DNA from: Rhodoferax sp.
GTDB lineage: Bacteria > Pseudomonadota > Gammaproteobacteria > Burkholderiales > Burkholderiaceae_C
DNA: 36,388 bases
Direction: 5' to 3'
Assembly: GCA_021737865.1 (NCBI GenBank)
Contig: JAIPDC010000010.1
Location: 1 to 36,388, forward strand
Shown one piece after another: positions 28,685 to 36,388 of this stretch (position 1 is the stretch's first letter; every line of letters starts with the position of its first letter). The notes beneath the pieces were generated by a model. It saw nothing but the letters and a program-made list of their open reading frames with translations, was not told the origin of the DNA and searched no databases. The position numbers and the translations under genes are program-made.

Positions 28685-29980
28685 TTGAATAGATTACTGT
28701 TACCGCTGGCCTCTCTTCTCAGCGGGGTGGGCATGCTGGTCGTCGGCACGGGCTTGTTGTTTGCGGCCATCGGCGCACAGGCCGCTTCGGCCCACTTTTC
28801 GGGTCTGGTCACAGGCCTGATCATGTCGGCCTATTTCGCCGGTTTTGTGTATGGCACCTATGCCTGCCCCGCCATCATCCGGGGGGTGGGGCACATCCGG
28901 GCCTTCGCAGCCATGGCCTCCGTCGCGTCGGCCTTGCCCATCTTGCATGCGTTGTGGATCAACCCATGGTCCTGGGGCGTGCTTCGCTTTGTGACCGGTG
29001 TGTGTCTGGTGGGGCTGTACATCGTGGTGGAAAGCTGGCTCAACGTGGTCGCCACAAGCCAGCAGCGGGGCAAGGTGTTTGCCGCGTACATGGCCGTCAA
29101 TGGCGTGGCACTGGCGCTGGGCCAATGGCTCATTTTGGTGGGCGACCGGTTCGGATTCATTCCTTTTGCAATGGTTTCCGTGCTGTTTTCCTTCGCGCTC
29201 CTGCCCATCACGCTGACGCCCGTGGCTGAGCCCGTGCCCACCGAGGCGCCCAAGCTGGGGCTGGTCGAGCTGTTTGCCATTTCCCCGATCGGGGTCATCG
29301 GGGCTGTGGGTTCGGGTTTGCTCAACGGCGCATTTTTCAGCCTGGGCAATGTGTTTGCACAAGGCGTGGGTTTCAGCGAAAAGGGCATCGCCACCTTCAT
29401 GGCCGCCACCATTTTGGGCGGCGCCGTGTTCCAGTGGCCGGTGGGGCACCTCTCGGACCGGCATGACCGGCGCCGGGTCCTCTTTCTGATCTGCGCGCTC
29501 AGTGGCGCCGTGGCCTTGGCAGGGTACTTCTTGGCTCAGGGTAACGAAATGTTGCTGATCTTCCTGGGCGTGGTCTACGGCGGCTTGTCATTCACGGTCT
29601 ATGGACTGAGTGTGGCCCACGTCAACGACCTGATCGACCCTTCGCGGGTACTGGAAGTCACCGGTGGCCTGCTCTTGCTGTACGGACTTGGGGCCACCGC
29701 CGGCCCGACCCTGGCGGGCGGCCTGATGGACCAGTTGGGGCCCGAGGCCTTGATGCTGTACCTGGCCACAGTCCTTGCATTCCTGGTCGTGGCCATTTGG
29801 CGTTACAGCATCCGAACCCCGATAGTCACCGACTCCCATGCCGTCAAGTCGGACTACGTTGTCATGGGCAATAGCTCGCCGGCGGTTTTGCAAATGGACC
29901 CGCGTCTCCAGCCGGCACGCCCAACCCCCGATGCGGATGACCCCTCGATCCCAACAACCGCGCGAGCGCCGGGGCAATAA
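28685..29980 (+). CDS. MFS transporter
   Basis: Multi-helix protein LNRLLLPLASLLSGVGMLVVGTGLLFAAIG...GLIMSAYFAGFVYGTYACP...VGHLSDRHDRRRVLF; TTG start after AGGAG, trimmed from 28649. Confidence 0.9.
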   Translation: MNRLLLPLASLLSGVGMLVVGTGLLFAAIGAQAASAHFSGLVTGLIMSAYFAGFVYGTYACPAIIRGVGHIRAFAAMASVASALPILHALWINPWSWGVLRFVTGVCLVGLYIVVESWLNVVATSQQRGKVFAAYMAVNGVALALGQWLILVGDRFGFIPFAMVSVLFSFALLPITLTPVAEPVPTEAPKLGLVELFAISPIGVIGAVGSGLLNGAFFSLGNVFAQGVGFSEKGIATFMAATILGGAVFQWPVGHLSDRHDRRRVLFLICALSGAVALAGYFLAQGNEMLLIFLGVVYGGLSFTVYGLSVAHVNDLIDPSRVLEVTGGLLLLYGLGATAGPTLAGGLMDQLGPEALMLYLATVLAFLVVAIWRYSIRTPIVTDSHAVKSDYVVMGNSSPAVLQMDPRLQPARPTPDADDPSIPTTARAPGQ

Positions 29981-32011
29981 CTACGCCTGCGCTGAATAGT
30001 TCGGCCGCCCGATCGCCTCGGCCACGATCACCGCCTCCAGCAAACCGGTGTCGCTCACCGCGTTGGGCAGCCATTGCTTCTTCACGCTGATCTTCACCTC
30101 AGGCTCCTGCGCGCCCATGGCGATGACGGCATCGTGCGCCGCCTGTCGGGCCATGTGCGTGGCGGCTTCCAGTGCGGCTGCGGGGTCGGTGAATTGCTGC
30201 AAGCCGGCGGTGGAGCGCAGGCGGAACATGCCGCAGCCATCCCCATCCACACGCACCGTCACCGCTTTCGCGACCACGCCGGTGGCTGCGCCCACGGCAT
30301 TGGCCACATCCCAGTAGTCGGGAAAGACCACGGTGCAACCCAGGCGCAGGCCCACCTCGGCGTAATACACCTTCACCGGGCCGCCCACCGCCACCACGGG
30401 CACCGAGGGCGCCATGCTGATGCGGGCCAGGCCCAGCTTGCCCGCGCCTGAACACACGGCATTGATCAGGGTGTCGTCCGCCGGGCTCATGCCAAATGCG
30501 GTATCGAGAATCGCACGCCCGGTGAGTCGCACCGTCTCGCTCCAGACCTCTTTGGCGAAAGCCTCAGTGCGCTCGGGGGTCGGGAATTTCATTTCGCGCA
30601 GACGGCAGGCCAATTGCGCCGCCAAGGTGGCCGCCGGTGCCGACCAGTTCGCCTGCAGGCCCAGCACATGGGCGGCATCGGAGGGGGTGAAGGCGCTGAC
30701 CTGCACGAGACCCTTGCGCTTGAGTGAGGCAATGGCACGATGGGCTGTGCTGGAGTTGGCAATTTTCCTGAACGGCTGCGGGTGCCCGGTGACGAGGCGC
30801 AGCACCTCGGCCTCGCGCGGTGCCAATTCGCCCGTGGGCGCGTCCTGGCGCGCGCCAAAGGGCAGCAGCACAAAGCGCCCATGCATGGAGCCTCCGCCGG
30901 CAACATCAGCCAGGTCGGCCTCCAGCATCTTCAGGACCTCGGGGTAACGGGCGCCCAGCAAGGCCACGGGAACCACGCGGTGCGGGCCGATGTTGATCTT
31001 GTTGTTGGCGCCCAGTTGCACCTCGCTGTCGCCGCCCAGGCCGATGGTGCGCACGTCAATGGCACGCACCATCGTGCGCCAGCCGCCGACTTCGGCGCCT
31101 TCCTGTGTGACGCGGGGCCGCCCGTCCAGCACCACGCCCAGGTCGGTGGTGGTGCCCCCCATGTCGGACAGGATAAAACTGTCCAGGCCCGACAACCATT
31201 GCGCGCCGACCAGGCTGGCGGCGGGGCCGGACAGCACGGTTTCAATGGGGCGCATGGCCACGCTCTCGGCCAGGGCAAGGGTTCCATCACCTTTCACAAT
31301 CATCAGCGGGCAGCTGATGTGCAGGTCACGCATGGCCCGGCTTACCGCCTCGATCAGGTTGGACACGCGTGAAATCAGGCGGGCATTGAGTGCCGCCGTG
31401 ATCGCCCTGCGCGGCGCGTCCAGCGAAGAGGACAACTCGGTCGACAAGGTCACAGGCTTGCCGGTGCGGGCCACGATGTGATCGCGCGCCGCCAGTTCAT
31501 GCGCCGCGTTGCGCACCGCAAATCTGGACGCCACGGCAAACGCGTCCACCTGCCCCGTCATACGCTGCAGGGCGGCATCGAGCGCGTCCAGGTCCAGCGG
31601 CACCGGGGCGTCGCCGTTGTGGTCATGCCCGCCGGCAATCACCGCGACGGGCATGCCGGGAAAGGCCTTGGCAATGCCGGTGCGTTCGACCATGGCCGCA
31701 TCGAACCCGACCAGCAACACACCGACCGCGCTGCCATGCCCCTCGACCACGGCATTGGTGGCCAGCGTGGTGGAAACCGAGACCATGGAGATGTCCTGCG
31801 GGTGCAGGCCCTGCGGCAGCTGGGCGACGGCCCGGGTAATGGCCTCGGTCACACCGATCGCCAGGTCGCCCTTGGTGGTGATGGCTTTGGCGGAAGCGAT
31901 GACGCGGTGCCCTTGGGCTTCGATGATGGCGGCATCGGTGTAGGTGCCGCCGGTGTCCACACCGATCAGGTAAGAGGCCGCCGCGGCAACCAATGGGTCT
32001 TTAGTGGTCAT
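29981..32011 (-). CDS. Hydantoinase/oxoprolinase family protein (HyuA-like)
   Basis: YLIGVDTGGTYTDAAIIEAQGHRVIASAKAITTKGDLAIGV; LSDMGGTTTDLGVVLDGRP; VVAVGGPVKVYYAEVGLRLG. Start trimmed to MTTKDPL at 32011. Confidence 0.9.
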   Translation of the reverse strand: MTTKDPLVAAAASYLIGVDTGGTYTDAAIIEAQGHRVIASAKAITTKGDLAIGVTEAITRAVAQLPQGLHPQDISMVSVSTTLATNAVVEGHGSAVGVLLVGFDAAMVERTGIAKAFPGMPVAVIAGGHDHNGDAPVPLDLDALDAALQRMTGQVDAFAVASRFAVRNAAHELAARDHIVARTGKPVTLSTELSSSLDAPRRAITAALNARLISRVSNLIEAVSRAMRDLHISCPLMIVKGDGTLALAESVAMRPIETVLSGPAASLVGAQWLSGLDSFILSDMGGTTTDLGVVLDGRPRVTQEGAEVGGWRTMVRAIDVRTIGLGGDSEVQLGANNKINIGPHRVVPVALLGARYPEVLKMLEADLADVAGGGSMHGRFVLLPFGARQDAPTGELAPREAEVLRLVTGHPQPFRKIANSSTAHRAIASLKRKGLVQVSAFTPSDAAHVLGLQANWSAPAATLAAQLACRLREMKFPTPERTEAFAKEVWSETVRLTGRAILDTAFGMSPADDTLINAVCSGAGKLGLARISMAPSVPVVAVGGPVKVYYAEVGLRLGCTVVFPDYWDVANAVGAATGVVAKAVTVRVDGDGCGMFRLRSTAGLQQFTDPAAALEAATHMARQAAHDAVIAMGAQEPEVKISVKKQWLPNAVSDTGLLEAVIVAEAIGRPNYSAQA

Positions 32012-32134
32012 GAAAAATGGAACAGGCGAGGGGTGAATGGCGCAATTAGACAGGTCCGGATGTCTCACCCAGACAAGCACGCTTGCGGCCCATGTGTTAG
32101 CTTAGCTGCCGGCACAAACAACCGGGCATTTTCA

Positions 32135-34147
32135 ATGAAAACCGTCAAGTCCTTTCCGCGCAGGGTCAAAGAGATTTCCAACACCTTCATTCCCCTGGCC
32201 GACGGCACCCGCCTCGCGGCCCGCATGTGGCTGCCGGTGGACGCCGACCAACATCCGGTGCCCGCCATTCTGGAATACCTGCCCTACCGCAAGCGCGATG
32301 GCACCATCGTGCGTGATGCCCTGACGCACCCCTACCTTGCGGGCCATGGCTACGCCTGTGTGCGGGTGGACATGCGCGGCAATGGCGACTCAGACGGGGT
32401 CATGCTGGACGAGTACGCCGAGCAGGAACTCGCCGATGCCGAGGAGGTGATTGCCTGGCTGGTGCGCCAAGCCTGGAGCACGGGCAAGGTGGGCATGATG
32501 GGGATATCCTGGGGCGGCTTCAACAGCCTGCAGGTGGCGGCGCGCAAACCACCGGGGCTCGATGCAATCATCACCCTGTGCTCCACCGACGACCGCTACA
32601 CCGATGACATCCATTACAAGGGCGGCTGCCTGCTGGGCGAGAACCTGGGCTGGTCGGCCACCATGCTGGCGTATTCGTCGCGCGCACCAGACCCCGCACT
32701 GGTCGGGGAACGCTGGAAAGCGATGTGGCTGGACCGCCTGAACAACGAGCCCTTGCTGGCCATCCCGTGGCTCGAGCACCCGCACCGCGATGCCTACTGG
32801 AAACGCGGCTCGGTGTGTGAAGACATCGGCGCCATCGATGCCGCCGTGCTGGCCGTCGGCGGCTGGAACGATGCCTATACCAATGCGGTGCCGCGGCTCG
32901 TGGCCACGGTGCGGTCACCTGTGAAGGGCATCATCGGCCCCTGGGCGCACAAGTACCCGCACTTTGCCGTGCCCGAGCCACGCATCGGCTTTCTTCAGGA
33001 GGCGCTGCGCTGGTGGGACCAGTGGCTCAAAGGCATTGACACCGGTGTGGTTCAGGACCCGGCGCACCGCACCTACATCATGGCGCTCAACCGCCCCGGA
33101 GCCAGCGTGGTCCACATTGGCGGGCGCTGGGTCAGTGACCAGCGCTGGCCTGCGGACCAGTGCGAGATGCAGCGCTGGCATCTGAACCAGCAGGGTTTGA
33201 GCACCACGCGCGAAACGACGGGCAAACAGATCGTGGCGTCGCCGCAGCACACGGGTGCCGACAGCGGCGAGTACTGCATCATCTGGCTGGGTCCGGAATT
33301 TCCGGGCGACCAGCGCCAGGATGATTCGGGTTCGCTCACCTTCGACAGCGCGCCGCTGGCCAAAGCGATGGACCTCGTGGGGGGCGCCGTGCTTCACCTC
33401 AAGCTCAGCAGCGACAAGCCGGTGGCAGTGGCCGCCGTGCGCCTGAACGCGGTGTGGCCCGACGGGGCCGTGTCGCGCCTGACCTATGCCGTTGCCAACC
33501 TGTGCCACCGCGATGGCCACGAGCACCCGCAAGTGCTGGAACCCGGCAAGACCTACACCGTGGCCCTCAAGCTCGATGATGTGGCCTGCACCGTGCCCAA
33601 GGGCCACCGGTTGCGGGTCTCCATTTCGACCAGCTACTGGCCGCTGATCTGGCCGGCCCCCGAGCCGGTGACACTCACGGTGCACACCGGCTCCAGCTTT
33701 ATGGATATCCCGGTGCGCCTGCCCCGGCGCGGCGAAAAGGCGCCCGTCTTTGCGCCCGCCGAGGCGGCGCCACCGGTCAAGCTCAGCACCATCGACCAGC
33801 CCTGGCACCAGCGCGAGGTGACCACCAACCAGCGCACCGGCGAGCGCCGCATGTGCATCGTGGACGACTTTGGCCGCAGCACCATTGCAGAGCACGGCCT
33901 CACGACCTGGGGGCGCGGGCGCGAGTCTTACAGCATCCTGCCAGACGACCCGCTGTCGGCCCGCCAGGAATGCCACTGGTCGATGGAAACCTCGCGCGGC
34001 GAGTGGAAAGTGCGCACCGAGACCTACTCCAGCCTGCGTGCCACCAGGACACACTGGCTGGTGTCGGGCCGGCTGGAGGCATACGAAGGCGACGCCCTGG
34101 TGCTGAAACGGGAATGGAACCAGAAAGTCAGGCGCAAGCTGCTTTGA
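32135..34147 (+). CDS. CocE/NonD family (X-Pro dipeptidyl-peptidase-like) hydrolase
   Basis: PAILEYLPYRKRDGTIVRDALTHPYLAGHGYACVRVDMRGNGDSDG; nucleophile GISWGGF; C-terminal jelly-roll-like domain. The 31478-32134 part of the ORF track is antisense to HyuA. Confidence 0.92.
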   Translation: MKTVKSFPRRVKEISNTFIPLADGTRLAARMWLPVDADQHPVPAILEYLPYRKRDGTIVRDALTHPYLAGHGYACVRVDMRGNGDSDGVMLDEYAEQELADAEEVIAWLVRQAWSTGKVGMMGISWGGFNSLQVAARKPPGLDAIITLCSTDDRYTDDIHYKGGCLLGENLGWSATMLAYSSRAPDPALVGERWKAMWLDRLNNEPLLAIPWLEHPHRDAYWKRGSVCEDIGAIDAAVLAVGGWNDAYTNAVPRLVATVRSPVKGIIGPWAHKYPHFAVPEPRIGFLQEALRWWDQWLKGIDTGVVQDPAHRTYIMALNRPGASVVHIGGRWVSDQRWPADQCEMQRWHLNQQGLSTTRETTGKQIVASPQHTGADSGEYCIIWLGPEFPGDQRQDDSGSLTFDSAPLAKAMDLVGGAVLHLKLSSDKPVAVAAVRLNAVWPDGAVSRLTYAVANLCHRDGHEHPQVLEPGKTYTVALKLDDVACTVPKGHRLRVSISTSYWPLIWPAPEPVTLTVHTGSSFMDIPVRLPRRGEKAPVFAPAEAAPPVKLSTIDQPWHQREVTTNQRTGERRMCIVDDFGRSTIAEHGLTTWGRGRESYSILPDDPLSARQECHWSMETSRGEWKVRTETYSSLRATRTHWLVSGRLEAYEGDALVLKREWNQKVRRKLL

Positions 34148-34163
34148 GCATCACCGGGTGCCT

Positions 34164-34205
34164 GAAACTATTACAAAATAAGCGCTAGTCGCTATTAAAA
34201 AATAG
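34164..34205. repeat. AT-rich palindromic element around AGCGCT
   Basis: AAACTATTACAAAATAAGCGCTAGTCGCTATTAAAAAATAGC, containing palindrome AGCGCT and CTATT-AAAA-AATAG, in an otherwise GC-rich window. Resembles the AATAGCxxCTAGCGCTTATT motif I recall as frequent in Comamonadaceae intergenic DNA. Confidence 0.45.
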
Positions 34206-34209
34206 CACA

Positions 34210-35091
34210 ATGAAAACAAAATACTTTGCGCAACTGGTCCTGCTGTCCGCCTTGTGGGGGGCGACCTTCATGCTGACACGGATTGCCGCGCCCGACCTCG
34301 GCCCCAATCTGCTTGCAGCCATGCGCATCTCGATGGCCACCGTGGTGCTGACCGCGATCATGCGCCTGTTCAAGCACGCCTGGCCATGGGCACAGTGGCG
34401 CGAGATGCTGCTGCTGGGCTTGCTGGCGGTGGCCGGGCCCCACACCTTCTACGCCTGGGCCGCGCTGAACCTGCCGGCGGCCTACAGTTCACTGCTGTCC
34501 GTGACAGCCGTGCTCTTTGGCGCCGTGATTTCCGCAGCCATGAAGGAAGAACAGTTGACGCGGGTGAAATTTCTGGGATGCCTGTTTGGTTTTGCCGGCG
34601 CCGCGCTGGTGGTGCGCCTGGGCCCGGTCAGCCCCACACCCATGCTGGTGGCGGCCGCGCTCGCCTGCGTGGCAGGGGCTGCGCTGTCGGGACTGTCGAC
34701 ACCGTTTTTAAAGCGGGCGACCACCCGCATGGAGCCCCTGACCATTACCGCGGGCATGCACGCGGCGGGTGCCGTGATGCTGATGCCGGGCGCGGTGCAT
34801 GACTGGCCGCAAGCCCGCTTCACGTCCGCCGCCCTGGCAGCGGTGGTGCTCATGGGCACGGTCACGTCGGGTCTGGCCTACTGGATGTACCTGCGCATCA
34901 TGCGTCACGTGCCACCGGTGGCCGCACTGAGCAGCACTTTCCTGGTCACCGGCTTTGGTGTGCTGTTTTCCATCGTGTTTCTCGGTGAAGCCAGCGGCTC
35001 GGGCCTGTACGCCGGGGGCGCCTTGATCGTGTTGGCCAGCGCGATGGTCATGGGCTTCAACCCCTGGCGAAAGATCACAACTTCACCGTAA
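34210..35091 (+). CDS. DMT superfamily (EamA) transporter
   Basis: 293 aa, 10-TM-like hydrophobic pattern, LSALWGATFMLTRIAAPDLGPNLLAAMRI. Confidence 0.9.
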   Translation: MKTKYFAQLVLLSALWGATFMLTRIAAPDLGPNLLAAMRISMATVVLTAIMRLFKHAWPWAQWREMLLLGLLAVAGPHTFYAWAALNLPAAYSSLLSVTAVLFGAVISAAMKEEQLTRVKFLGCLFGFAGAALVVRLGPVSPTPMLVAAALACVAGAALSGLSTPFLKRATTRMEPLTITAGMHAAGAVMLMPGAVHDWPQARFTSAALAAVVLMGTVTSGLAYWMYLRIMRHVPPVAALSSTFLVTGFGVLFSIVFLGEASGSGLYAGGALIVLASAMVMGFNPWRKITTSP

Positions 35092-35095
35092 TCTC

Positions 35096-36007
35096 ATGCT
35101 GCCCGTTTCAACTTCCCGCAAGACCAACCGCTTGCCCCTGACTGCGCTGCGCGCATTCGAGGCGGCTGCGCGCTGTCTGAGTTTCAAGGAGGCGGCAGCT
35201 GACCTCGGTGTCACACCGGCCAGTGTGAGCAACCAAGTCCGCCAGTTGGAAAAGAGCTGGGCTTGCCTGCTCTTTGTTCGCAAGACGCGTCAACTGGAAT
35301 TGACTGCGCAGGGCCAGGCATTGTTCGCCGTTGTGGCGCAGGCTTTTTCCGGCCTGTGCCAGGGCATTGAGGCCCTGAATTTCACCGGTTTTTCAGCCGG
35401 CGTCAAACAAGTCAGCCTGGCGGTGGGTCCCTTGTTTGGCACGCGTTGGCTGGCACCTCGTCTCGGGCACTGGTATGCGCAGCATCCGCAGTTTGTTCTG
35501 GCGCTGCACCAGGCGGAGCCGATCCATCACGCGAACCAACTTCAGACCACTGCGGCCATCGCCTGGGGTGACGGCCACTGGCCCGGGCTGCACTCGCAGC
35601 GTTTGCTTGACTGCTGGTTTGCCCCGGTACTGAGCCCCTCGCTGCTTGACAAGCATGCGGGCCTGACGGTCGCGGCAGATCTGGCACGTTATCCGGTGGT
35701 GCACCAACAAACCCGCACGGATTGGCGTGCCTGGATGGCACAAGCCGGCGCTGGCTCCGTTCAATTTTTGCGCGAGACGGTGATGGCCGACGCCAATATG
35801 GCCATCCAGGCCGCTATCGACGGCCAGGGCGTGGCGCTGGGCGTTTTCCCGCTTGTGCAGGGTGATATCGACGCCGGTCGCCTGATGTGCCCCCTGGACC
35901 AACCTTTGCGGACGGCGGACAGCTACTATCTGCTGACCCGGCCCGAGGATCAGCACCGCCGCGAAGTGCAAGCCATGGCAACCTGGATGGCCGCGCAATT
36001 CTCATAA
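35096..36007 (+). CDS. LysR-type transcriptional regulator (GcvA-like)
   Basis: LPLTALRAFEAAARCLSFKEAAADLGVTPASVSNQVRQLEKSWACLLFVRKTRQLELTAQGQALF. Confidence 0.93.
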   Translation: MLPVSTSRKTNRLPLTALRAFEAAARCLSFKEAAADLGVTPASVSNQVRQLEKSWACLLFVRKTRQLELTAQGQALFAVVAQAFSGLCQGIEALNFTGFSAGVKQVSLAVGPLFGTRWLAPRLGHWYAQHPQFVLALHQAEPIHHANQLQTTAAIAWGDGHWPGLHSQRLLDCWFAPVLSPSLLDKHAGLTVAADLARYPVVHQQTRTDWRAWMAQAGAGSVQFLRETVMADANMAIQAAIDGQGVALGVFPLVQGDIDAGRLMCPLDQPLRTADSYYLLTRPEDQHRREVQAMATWMAAQFS

Positions 36008-36118
36008 CCCCAAAATTTTGCAGTCATGACACGGGAAAAAGTAGTTTGTCAGCCCCCAGGCTTTTCGCGCACACTCCGCGGCGTTCAGACTGCAAATTCT
36101 TGAAGGCCTTTGACATTG

Positions 36119-36388
36119 ATGAGTGACTTGAAAATTTCCGAGCCGAACTCCGATATCGCCTGCGATGTGCTGGTGGTCGGCGCTGGTACCGCGGGTTTCG
36201 GTGCTGCCATCGCTGCCGCTCGGGCCGGGCTTTCGGTTCACCTGATCGAGGCGGGCACCAAGGTGGGTGGTGTGATGGCCTTTTGCCCCGGCATGCCTTG
36301 GGGCGGAGGTTATCCACTGGGGCGCAGCATCGGCGGCATCTTTTCGGAGCTGACGGAGCGGCTACTTGCCATGGCGCCACCGGCCGCC
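36119..36388 (+). CDS. FAD-dependent oxidoreductase, N-terminal part, truncated by window end
   Basis: MSDLKISEPNSDIACDVLVVGAGTAGFGAAIAAARAGLSVHLIEAGTKVGGVMAFCPGMPWGGGYPLGRSIGG: GxGxxG dinucleotide-binding motif. Confidence 0.85.
   Translation, partial: MSDLKISEPNSDIACDVLVVGAGTAGFGAAIAAARAGLSVHLIEAGTKVGGVMAFCPGMPWGGGYPLGRSIGGIFSELTERLLAMAPPAA

Noticed and set aside
31478-32134. N-terminal extension of the 889-aa ORF
   Set aside because: Antisense to HyuA; the real CocE gene starts at ATG 32135 (MKTVKSFPRRVKEI).
1-36388. CRISPR array, intact IS/transposon, phage genes, tRNA/rRNA
   Set aside because: No spaced direct repeats, transposase/integrase motifs, phage structural genes or RNA gene signatures recognised by eye.

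Overview
GC-rich betaproteobacterial window (Comamonadaceae/Burkholderiales-like by gene style), dense in catabolic genes. Left block (+): 5'-truncated IolD-like TPP enzyme, aldehyde dehydrogenase, IlvD/Edd dehydratase, CBS-domain protein, XdhC, MocA-like nucleotidyltransferase. Next comes a roughly 2 kb low-density stretch (about 7.1-9.2 kb) with a small GIY-YIG-like gene and three apparent gene remnants (SRAP/YedK N-terminus, AhpD/CMD fragment, PIN/VapC C-terminus). Then: alpha/beta hydrolase, EamA transporter, LysR regulator, family-5 solute-binding protein (SBP), HIBADH-family oxidoreductase, and a collapsed second HIBADH copy in three frames. Convergent to these is a Dpp/Opp-type ABC operon with its own paralogous SBP. 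The most interesting block (20.6-27.7 kb, minus strand) is a tightly packed, partly overlapping operon: enoyl-CoA hydratase, ADP/NDP-forming acyl-CoA ligase, acyl-CoA dehydrogenase, two tandem hotdog thioesterases, carnitine 3-dehydrogenase (CdhA-like) and a BKACE dehydrocarnitine-cleavage enzyme (CdhC-like). I read it as a candidate complete gamma-butyrobetaine -> L-carnitine -> glycine betaine route using CoA-thioester chemistry. The right end carries a class II aldolase, MFS transporter, lone HyuA-type protein, CocE/NonD hydrolase, EamA transporter, LysR regulator and the start of an FAD-dependent oxidoreductase. No rRNA, tRNA, CRISPR array or intact mobile element was recognised. All family calls are by eye from the translations; no searches were run.
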